From assembly GCA_019095985.1 (NCBI GenBank), contig CM032659.1:31689872-31753871 (forward strand): a DNA stretch of 64,000 bases. The letters are read 5' to 3'. The stretch is from Streblospio benedicti. Taxonomy: Eukaryota > Annelida > Polychaeta > Spionida > Spionidae. Position numbers and translations under genes: made by a program. Numbering within the stretch: the first letter of the stretch is position 1; every line of letters starts with the position of its first letter. Shown piece after piece: positions 13,601-25,600 of the stretch. The notes under the pieces are model-generated. The model saw only the letters and a list, made by a program, of their open reading frames with translations. It was not told where the DNA came from and ran no database searches.

Positions 13601-16600
13601 AATGAGTCGGCGTCCGGGGGCCAGGAGGAAGAGCAATTGACTCAACTGAACAACACAATTACGGTGCGCCTTGGAAAGCAGCGACAACATCTACAGGTCA
13701 GTGGTCTTTTTAGTGGCACGCAAATTTACCGCAACTCACCATCGTCCTGTGGTAATATAGTTTCAATTATTTAGTAACAAATTAGATATTTATGAATTAT
13801 GGGAAAGTAAAAACTAGCTTTAAACACGTGTATTGTGTCTTATTTATCAGCCTCTGTTCTGAATAATGCATGAGTATGCTGCAGTTTCCCTGTAGAATTG
13901 TTTTACTGTGTGTAAATTACACATCAGGTTTACATAGATTTTATTCCTGATATAGCGGGGTGGCTTATTCTCAAATCTTGTTTTACTGCTCAGGAGTTGT
14001 TCCGGGACTGCCCCGCACTGCACCTAGAAGACGAGAAATGGAGCCCGTTGACAGACCTGCTGAAATGCACCCATGGCTGGCAATTTGGCAGCGTGTGCAC
14101 CCAGGTATCGATGGAGTTCACACACATGATTTTGCTTGGTTTATGTAATTTACAGTATTTGAAATTGAGGCTCTTTGGGCACATGAAAGGTCCGTTGGCT
14201 GATTGCATAGCTTATCAAATATCTTATTGAAAAGTGCACCATGTTATTGGTACTTGAACGCACGTGTTTTCTCATATAAAGGAAAGAATATGCAAATCTA
14301 CATATAGCTAATTAGCATANNNNNNNNNNNNNNNNNNNNNNNNNNNNNNNNNNNNNNNNNNNNNNNNNNNNNNNNNNNNNNNNNNNNNNNNNNNNNNNNN
14401 NNNNNNNNNNNNNNNNNNNAGATTTTAGACTAAAAACAAAAGCGATTTAATCCCTGTTCTTTTTCAGTTTGTCTTACCATGCAAATAAAAAAATTGTCCA
14501 AAATATAGTCAATGAAAAAATTTTTCCAAAATATAGTCTGAAACGACAAACTTGAAGGAACATGAGACCACATGCTATATACCTTTGTAAATTCTATTTT
14601 AAAGTAAATGATTTAAAGATACACAGTATTCAATTCTACGTATTGACACCGCAGTTACGTACAACAAATCGTTTATCGCCAAATGGGCATCTTCACCAAA
14701 CAACAATGGTCAACTGTTATTGATCATTTATGCTGGCCGATGGTTCCTCTCTGAAAATAAGTAGATCATCTTGTTTCACCAATTGGGAATTCTTAGAAAA
14801 TAAATGCAAATCTGAACACATTTTTCCGACCTGTTTACCTAGACAGTGTCGTTTTATTTAGATACGCATAAAATCATGAATCAGAGTATAGTAACTGTCA
14901 CACCAATTTGATGTGGGGTTGGATATCTGATATTCAGTTGGTTGCTTTTATTGTAGATAGATCTACATGTTTGTCATTGACTATCCAATCGATTATCGGC
15001 TATCCTAGGATGTTTACGTTACTCACACAACAGACCTCCGGGTCTGTTGTGCTCCGAAACATTCCGAGTAGTTTTGAATGTTGACAATCGGTAACAAAAA
15101 ATGTTTATTTGAAATAAAATGTTTGTAAAGCCAAGCAGCAAATGTGAAAATGCCCGCTAGCCGCCTATAATGTGCCCGTTAACCGCTGATATAAAACTAT
15201 CAACGTTTGCATTGTGTACAATTCTTAAATCTTTACATTACTGTAAAATTAAAGTTCAGTACATCATTTATTCGGAAACTATCTTTTTATTAGTCCCTGA
15301 AATTGGTCCTGTTAAACATCGTCTTCTATGTACTATGAATAATCTAGAAAAGATTATTTATGAAGGAAGTAAGACACAGATTTATGTTATTGACAAATCA
15401 CCAATATATATAAGCAATAACGCTTCTAGAAGAGTGAGAGGTCTGCGTCATCTAATCATGCTAGAGCGAGGGCTATGCGCAGGTGCGTGGCACCCCCTGG
15501 CCCTCGCAAAACTAGTCGCAAATCTTGGGCCAAATCGGTGTGCATGATGACACCATCGACCTCCAGATTTTAGACTAAAAACAAAACGATTTAATCATGT
15601 TCTTTCAGTTTGTCTTATCATGCAAATAAAAAAAATTGTCCAAAATATAGCCAATGAAAAATTTGTCCAAACTATAGTCTGAAACGACAAACTTAAGGAA
15701 CATGAGACCACATGCTATATACCTTGTAAATTCTATTTTAAAGTAGTAAACGATTTAAAGAGACACAGTATTCAATTCTACGCATTGACACCGCGGTTAC
15801 GGCAATACAACAAATATACAAATATATACAAACAACAATGGCAATGCAACCGTTATTGATCATTTATGATCGCCGATGGTTCGACTCTACGAAATAAGTA
15901 GACTCATCTTGTTTCACCCCCGAATTGGGAATTCGTAGAAAAATAAATGCAAATCTTAACACATTTTTCCGGACCTGTTTGCCAGGCAGTGTCTTTATTT
16001 AGATCATGAATCAGAGTATAGTAACTGTCACACCAATTTGATGCTCTTCTATGAACAATCTCTAAATGAAGATTGAAATGACAGTAGCTATTTCGGTGTG
16101 TAACTACATGTTGATATCTGTTTTTTTTTTAATTGCGCATTCTTTCATTATTGATTTTCTCAAAGCTCCTTTCAAAAGACTCACGTTCATTGATACACTT
16201 GCCTTTGCAGGCATTGACCCCTAATACAGTTTGGCAGGCGACAGTTTACTATGCAAGTGCGGAATCTTGGCTCATGCCTACGTGCAGTGGTTTACGGCCC
16301 TATGCATTACCTTTTATCCCGAACCTTGTATTACACTCTTACCATCGACAAGTCCAATAATGCACCAATACAAGTGGATTTCAAATGGCATATAGTGCAG
16401 TGCTATTTAAGCTACAGTCTGGTTTGTATATCTCGAAGGCTGATAAGGCGACTATATTACTCGACCCGGTGACCATCTCGAAGGATTGTAACCCACAAAC
16501 CTGTTATCTGCATCTCTTGTATTCGGGGAAGAACATTTGTCAATGTCAGACTGGGGCTTAACGTATAAGAAGAACATTAAGATTTTGGAGCATCTTTGTT

Positions 16601-19600
16601 ACACTGTGTGGCCAAACTACAAATAATATTCATTTTGGAGAATCTTTGTCCCTTGTGGATAAACTAATCTATTCATTGCAGATATTCAGCACTGCTAATC
16701 AACGTATGCTTTGTCTAAAGCAATAAGCCTACAATTGAAATAAACGCATTGACGTAGTGATGGCAATATATTTAAACTACATTGTAGCCGTTGGGTAAAA
16801 AGGAAGTTATTTCAAAGGCTACAAATCAATGGAAATACCTACGGTATGTGCAGGAAGTATGGGTAAATGAAAACTAAAAATATCCTGCTTGGCAATGCTT
16901 GCGCATATGTATCTGCTTTGCCTGTTGTATTTTATTTCTATACCCAAACTAGTCATGTCTATCAAAACTATTAATATTTCAAAATATAACTAAACTGGAT
17001 TTCCAAATTACTTGAAATGAATAGATTACACATGAGATCTACCCAACTCTGCTTCACAGTTCTTTGAATGGGGAAGGAAATATCTGCGTGAATAGCCTAT
17101 TTATTAAGCTTAAAGAAGAATGCAGTGCGCAAAAGAAAGCAGAACAATCAATAAAACGGGCCAAAATAGCACTAGAGTTTAACTGAGCAATCCCTGGACA
17201 TGCACAGGCAAACAAGTCTATTGATGGATTATAAATGACGCTGATTGATCCGTTAATCTGGACGATTATCAAGATTACGTAACGATCCGTAGCTCACTTT
17301 CGCAGACATGTCAAAACATAAACAGAAGCACGTGGAACAATGCGTGAATCTTTTATGGGCTTTGCTGCCAGAAAATGCGCACATGCCTACAATGTGGGGA
17401 CATATTTCTAACAGCAATAGGTGATAGGAAGTGGATGTGCGTGTGCATGCCTGATCAATATTAGCATATGTATGATAAGTGAGAGCAGGGAATAAGTTGT
17501 TATTCCTGTCCACACTGTGAACATTCATTGGCTTCCATTACAAGAGTTATATAAGATTGGAATAGTTCTAGTTCGTACGAGTATCAAACGCTGTGTCAAA
17601 CATGAATCAAGTATTGAAAGTCCTATGCTGATCATTATCTTACAACATGCACTTAGCAGAAAATTGCATCAAAGGTTGGGTCAAACATGGATCAAATATC
17701 CAAAATCCTATTCCTATCATCATCTTACAACATACACTTAGAAGAAAAATGCTCTAAACCTTTGGTTGAATAATGTTAGTGCGTAATTCTAATCTGTTAT
17801 ATAGTTAGTTAGTGAACTTGTCCCCACAATTCTCCTGCGTGGACGTTACACAAAGAGTAAAGTCACATGGCCCTACAGACGATCAATCATGTATGTCAAT
17901 CGTTAATGTCCCCAATGTTGCCTATTATTATATCACAAGTTCATTATGCGGATGTCTCTTGTGTAAACTATACATATTGAGTGCCTGCCACTTACATATG
18001 GCAAGGATTTCAATCATACTGCCTGTGACAAGTTGTCAAATATACAAACAGTTGGATCTGGGTCACTTTTACACTGCCCTTTCTAGACCATTGTGATTTG
18101 TGTATATATGTATGATTTTAAATACACTTTAAGCCTAAACCTACAGCTTGCTCAATACGACCACTTCAAAGGTGAACATGATATATTTGTTAAAATTACA
18201 TGTTGAGCAGCAGCAGTTCTGTTGATTATTATTGGCTGATCTTTGATTCTCTACAATATGAATTGAACTTTTGAAAAATTGGATCCTCTTTATATAAAGT
18301 TGATATATATTTGTTTTCCATATCTCTATGTGAAGAAAGGTTTATGAAAAACTAAAGTGAATCCAGTGATATCTCCTGTCACCACTGGCTTAAACAGCCC
18401 AACTTGACAAAGAAAGACGACCTGTTATCACTAACTCGGACTGTGTGGCTATTCACAGAATCAAAACACAGCACAATGCAATAATGATGACTAACTCCGT
18501 GCTCGACTATTGGTAGACTGGATGTTGCTTGTATCAGGTGCGCAGTTTCCATTCTAAACGTCAGGAAGTTCCTTGTAGACCAGTTCCAACGAGTGGAGTT
18601 ACATATACAAGGTAGTAATTGTACTTATTATGGACTATGGAGTTTGTACTTTTGATGATTCAAATGGAAAGTTCACCAATCCTTAAATGCATCAAGTCTC
18701 TCTAAGCACTGTGATAGTTCCTCATAGATGATAAATTTGGCTATATAGTTTCTACTGCTGGGTCCTTTGTTTCCAGCAAAAAACAAAAAGCAACAAAATA
18801 TTCTAAAAAAAGGGAAAAAAACTCCTGCCTTGATCTCCAATCATTGTCTTTGTATGCCATCTAGAATCTCTCGTTTTAAGCTTATCGTAGACTCTACCAT
18901 ATCGATGGTTTCAATCATCAGTATCAGTCTCTACCATATCTTTACATCCATCTATCTCATGTGTTTGTACAGAGGTATGCATTTGCCATAAGGAGACCCT
19001 GGACTGTCGCCAGCTCCATTTAGGTGGAGAGAAGTGGGGGTGGCAGCGGGGGGTGGGGGTGCCCCTGGATCTGCTAAAATTATTATCACTTACCACCCCC
19101 GTCTACTGTGCTGTTTACCAATGTCATATTCACAATACATAGAAGTACTGCCAATCAGAGCAGACTAATTTGCATATTTGTATAAAAAATGAGAGTTTGT
19201 ATTTATCCCCCAAAATATAACCTAACTGAGCAGTCCTCAATACACGGGTTCATTATGCTAACAGCCATCTATTGTACTCAGTGTGAACAAACAAGTTGAT
19301 ATTAGTAGCCGGTACTCACCTGTTTGGCGTAGAAGATGTCGTTGATCTTCCTCAGTTTGTCCCGGATTTCCCGGAGGTTGAGCGTTAGATGGTCCCACAC
19401 CTGTTGGAGACACGCACCCGATTACTGAGGTCCGGGGTGAGTGGGCGCAAGGAGCGTGCCCCCCACCCCCACCCAACCCCTATTTTCCACAAAAATACCT
19501 TACTCTTGGCATGTTCACGCTAGCGATCGTACAAAATCAATGAGATCCTTTCAGTGCACCCCTCCCCCAGTTCTAAAAACCTGGATCTCGCAGTGTTTAT

Positions 19601-22600
19601 CAAGGGCCTCGGTTCTTTTTTCTAAATGCTACTAATACCAGTTGATTTTATTTCTATATTTTCAATTTTATTTTATTTCTATCTTACTTTATGTAGGGGA
19701 AACATATATAGCGGTGATTTTGTATACAAGTAACTTTTATATGTGATGTGGATCCATGAAGAATACATTAAAACATTTTCATGCTGCAAATGCCCTCCCT
19801 GGCCATAATAATTGATAGGCTCCTAAGCAATAGTATAAATGTTCATAATAATGCGAACCTTTTGAATGCTGCTGATTGGTCTAGAACCATCTGATGACGT
19901 CATGAAGGCCTCCATACTGGACAAAACCGACGAATGAGATGACTTCATTGAAGCAGGCACATGGGAATCTGGTGTACAAAGATAATTCACGGTGTTATTT
20001 GGCAAACCAGGACAAAGGTTATAGGTTGAAAACGGTAATGACAATAGCAAAATGTAAGTTATCCACCTAAACTGCAACTAAGTTAGATACACCTTATGAA
20101 ACCATTCATGAAACAAATAGGAGATGGGGGAAGGAGTATTCTACGATGTTAGAGATTTCCCAAACTAAGTTTTCCCTTTGCATTGATATAAAAAGAACTG
20201 GACAATATATCATGAGAAAATAATTTTACAATTATTATAGTCCATAATAGTAAACTATCAACATCACTACTCACCTACAAGTACATGATTATATCACTAA
20301 AGCACCATCTCATGAGCAGCACGCATATGTGCAATTCACACTTTTCTCGTCATCCTCATCCTATGCAACCCAAACTGCTGCCGTCTAACCTGTTTATATG
20401 ATGTTCACTACACTTGAAATACTATTAGCGCTTCCTCAACTCCATTCACTCACTGCATTTATTCACGTATGCATCCTCAACAACACAATCCACCTTTAAA
20501 TGCAACAAACTGTCCAACCAATTCACGTATCCACTTTGAATGTTCCATTCACAGCGCACAGATTATATTTGAATTCTCGCATGAACCTCGTCTCCTCCTT
20601 TGTCGTCCCTCAGTCTATCCCCGTCCGCTCCCAACTGTTTTCTGATCCGGTATTGCCTCCGCGTGCATGGATCTATATGGAGCGGCGTTGGCGGCGTTGG
20701 CAGCGGCAGGGGGGGACTAGAGGGAAACTGCGAGCAGTGACCCCGGCGGTCACAAAGGACGTTACAGTGCGATCGCGGCCAGTGGATACAGTGACGCTTG
20801 CTGTGTTGCTGAGTATAAAGTAACCTTTGTGTTGTACTATAGTGGTGGTGGTTAATTTATGTTCTGAGTGTACTATATTGTACTGTGTGGATATAGGCGG
20901 CCTTCTCGCTTGTCCATCAGAATTGATAATGTTCAATGTTGTTACTACAGTGCGTTCTCTGATCTGTCTATGGAGGTTGTCTTATCGTCGTAATGTACGG
21001 TAAAAACTCGCTATTAGGGCGTTAGTGAGAGTAGTGAACCCTAATAGTGAAGTGTCCCTATTAATTATGTATCTGCATTAGTGATGTGTCCAAATGACGG
21101 GGTTTTACTGTAGCAAACTATAATGTGCGACAAAGATGACCGTATAAGATACATGGTTATACTGTAGATGTTGTTATTTTTGTTAATTTTAACTGTTTGC
21201 CATGCTTCTTTGAGAAAAGAAAATACAAAAACGCATGTGGTAAATTGTATTTGCTTGGCCTGTGTGTATAGTAAATGATCTGGGTCTTGCAGCTTTGGAA
21301 AAAAGTCTTTTTCTCCGAGGGACATATGTATTCTGGTCCCATTTCAATTTGAATCATCACCATACTATGGATTTTGATATTTGATTTCATTTACACACTC
21401 GCACATTCCAAGGTTTGGTTTGATTTGTTGTCTTTTTCTGCTTTCTTTCCATGAAAATTAAAACTTAGAATAACAATTCTCTTGAAATAACACACAAAGA
21501 TAAATGAAATGCATGTGATAAATACAACAAACCTTGGAACGTGCGAATGTGTAAATGAAATCAAATATCAAAATCCAAAATATAGGGTTTAACGCTTTAG
21601 GAAAGTTGACTATACCTACATTTTTGGAGGACAGGGGAATAATTTATTGTTAACATTGATTTTTTTATTGGGCAAGTTCTTGGGGCGTATCACGGCGAGC
21701 CCGAAGGGCGAGCCGTGATACGCCCCAAGAACGAGCCCAATAAAAAATCAATGTTAACCAACGAACCCGGTTTTGTATTTATCAGTCTTTTCTAAACAAT
21801 TACAATATTGTTGAAAAATAAACTGGTATATATTCAACACATTTAACAAGGTAATTTATTAATAAATTACAAAATGCAACAATGTGTAGGAATACACTGC
21901 ATAATCATAACAGAACACGGCGCAGTCACTCGCTAGACATATAGACGCCTATGGTCGGATTTCTGCACTACAGTTACGTGGGACGTATGACTACTACTAA
22001 CGCTGTTCTGTGCATCTCTTTGATGTTCATTGATTTTGGAGCTTTTTCTTAGTAGTTTAATAAAATCAATAGAGGTTTCCCTAGAAGTAGTAGGTGTGCT
22101 AGATTCATGAACATATTTGAAGTTAGGCAAAAGTAGTCCGATTGACAACTAACCATATACGGATTCCGTATATGGTTAGTGCCGTATACAACATTTTTAC
22201 ACGGCAGTTCTGGAGGTCGATATCGACTGAAAATACATGCAAAGACTGACAGGCGTGTTTTTTAAAAGGTGGGTTCTGTTTTTGTTGTTTATTTCTTAAA
22301 GGTCATACAGTAACAAAGTCGGAATGAAATATATTCAAGTTGTGTGCTTCTGTGGCCGAGTGGATAGGTGGTTGGACTCGTGACCGGAAGGGTCGTCAAT
22401 TTGATTCCCAGTTGATTCCAAGCGGGTCTATTGGTGGTTGTTGAGCAAACTGATCCTTAAGACAGTTGTTGCACTGCTCCGTGGTACCTACATTTTCATG
22501 TTAGATAGTACAGTTCATACAAGTGAACGCGCCTAATGTTGCTTGATAAGCACGTTGTATGGTCGCCATTAGCTGTATGCTCCCCAGGAGTTGGAACAAA

Positions 22601-25600
22601 AATATAGTGTGCAAAGGATGCCAATGACCTGAATCATTGAATGTAGAGTCGTCTGATCCTTCGGGGAAGAAGACCATAAACCAGACATTTAGTTACATTT
22701 ACATGTACTTCAGCGATGTGAGATCGAGTCCCACCATCAGGTTAGCTTGAAGTACTTAAATTATACTTGTATTATACTTTAGTAGCAGGAATATGTTTTT
22801 GTACAAAGTAGTAAGAGGTGAGGAAACAGTCATTGAAGCAGTGCTCATAGCTCTTCGACTTGTTAAAGAGTTCTTGATAGCTCCATGAAATACGCAATAG
22901 CTCATTAATGATAACACCTACTTTTAAAGACTTCTGTCCATTCTCAGGAATAATATGTCGATTTGACAAAAGCCCCACTTTTGAGCAAATGAGTAACTCA
23001 TTAACAGTCATCTAGCCTAAATACTCACAATGGATTTTAAATGATCAATGGGTTTTTCCAAAGGTTTGTATTAATTTGACGCTTTGTTGTATGTCAATCA
23101 GATCAAATGTTTTACAGGCCTCAGGCACTTGCTACTCAAACTGCCACTGTTAGAGACACTTGATTGAAAAGGTGACTGTGGAATGAAGTTAAAGTGGAGC
23201 CAATATGACTAGAAGTAGTGAATGTCTGAATTAAAACTAGGCTTTCTTCACTCCAATATGACAGATAGATCAATGACTCAAAAAAGAAAGATTCCTCAGC
23301 GTATTTGTACGACGAACTTCTGTTGGTTATTTGGAACCTGGTTGGTTGAATTTTACATTAACATTAGTGCATATGCATATGGCTAGGTACAGTAGAAACA
23401 ACTAAAATATAGGTTCCGCTTAAATTCAAGTCATGCTAAAATTTCTTTGAGTGTTGCCTTTTATTTAAAGATTGGCCAATAACCAACTCATCATCAATAT
23501 TCCATGCACGTTATTATGGGGAATCCCAATACACAACTAATGAAGAAAAAAACACATGCCACTGAGTCCACTTTTGTACTGCGGATAATCCACCCCGCTA
23601 TTTCTGGATTTACTTGTATTAAACGGAAGCGTTTTCAAACATTATTAACTGAATTACTTATAAAGGATCTGTCGGTGGTTGAACTTTTTTTTCTCCCTTG
23701 GAATACACACTCTATTTGGCTGTGATCCTACGAGTAATACATCAATATGATAGAGTGCCTGGTGTAAATATATTGACTCTAATACACAAGGGGACTATTG
23801 CATGTATATGCATTCTTAATCTTCTCTGTCTTTGATGGAAATTTAAAGAGTACAAACAGATTTTAGTTGACTATTAACAACACAGTCTTCTTAACTACAT
23901 ATAGTTAAAATTGATCACACTCAATATATGGCCCACTTGGTGTTCCATACTTAATGATTTGCAAGAACATATATTGTCAGCACCATTAATTAACCATTGT
24001 TGTACTAGGCGGCCTGAGGTCCAAGGGGTCACACAGTGGACAGTTGGGATGACGTTTGCACGAGGGGTGACATCAAGTACTGTACATGGTCTAATAATGG
24101 AGTTATCAGCAGTTAATGAGCTGAATGCCTCGTAACATACATAGATCTATTTTAAATGGTAGAATACTCGTTTCTCACGTGTGTTTTTCACCTTCTACCA
24201 CACGGCCAGAGTAAGAATTTGAGGATGAACATTAGTGATACTGGGACTAAAACTTGCAATGTTCATTCAAACGGTGGCAGGTTTGACCATATCAAGACAT
24301 ACATACACTACATTTACTCACGTCTATATTGCGATTGCAAAGAGATGATGGCCATAAACGACCAGCTGACAGAAACAGTCCACCAGCTCAGTAAACAACC
24401 TATGCAAGTCAATTACACGGATTGTCATAAATGTTTGTGTATCACAAAGACATCAATATTGCATACGGCTTTGACCCGACTTGACACCAGGTCCTTGCCA
24501 TAGGTTCTGCCTGGAAGTACAACATAAACCACTCCAATACATTCTGAAAGACAGTGGGATCCATTTTTCTTGGGCTCTGTAAAAACTAGCTATAACCCCT
24601 TTCACGTTCATGTTTATTTACCTAATGAATCATTTTGATATCTTGAAATCTGTGACAGCAGGTGTTTCAACATTCGCTGGTTTCAAGTTCGCGTAAAATG
24701 ATTGGACCCTGGCAGACTGCAACAGTTGCTTTGGGTCTGAAACATTTTTGTTATTTTTTCTAAATTAATATTGAACACACGATTGCAGCTCAAACACTCT
24801 GGTGTCACGTGAAATCAACTTTAGCAGAAAACTACTCTTGCCACATGCGAATCAGTCCGGCCTGTGCTTCTAGAGGCAAAAAATGACTTCTATACTCTTA
24901 TACCATCTAACCAGTATCTTTCAAAATTACGGAAACTCATGAACGTGTATCAAAATCAGACAAATTATAGTATGTTTGTCTACAATCAACGTTCCAAATT
25001 AGCACTACGAATAGAAGACATAAATAGAGCTGTTTTGTTGACAAACCTTTACCGTAGATCAATATGAACACAAACACTGAAAGCGCCATTGTCACAGTTC
25101 AGGTCACTAACCCAAGCAAGCCAGAGGAGGAATCCGCCTTTGTGAGCACCTTTATGAGTTGACCACCTGTCTTCTGTAGGTACCTTCGACCCACATCTTC
25201 TGTTATTCTACAAAAATGGCCTTGGGTTCTGTGGCTTCTTTCTTTTGCGGACAGTCCCTCTGTAGTTGTTTTAACCATAGCCAAATTGGGTTCCACTCTA
25301 CATGTATGGGGATACTGCTTGTATTAGGGGTTCACTACACGCTCTGGGCAGTACACCTGGGCTCAGAGTGCGCAAGCACCCGGGTACACTACTATTGGTT
25401 CGATCGTTAAAGCCATGATAATGTATGTTATCGGGTTTTATGGGTGAACTGCTACTAGGGTTTGTGGGGGCATTTAGGAACGTTTCCATTAAAACTAAGA
25501 TTTCCAATTGGTTGTATGCAACGTACTGCATATAATCGTACACCTTATTATATGAGGTGCACCCATAAGACGTTATAAAGATATTATGCATATGTGAATT

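Noticed and set aside
22344-22430. Functional tRNA gene
   Set aside because: The A box is perfect, but the B box is poor and no complete cloverleaf can be drawn. It is a SINE head with copies elsewhere.
24156-24503. 115-codon plus-strand gene
   Set aside because: AT-rich composition, no fitting splice partner and no recognised family.
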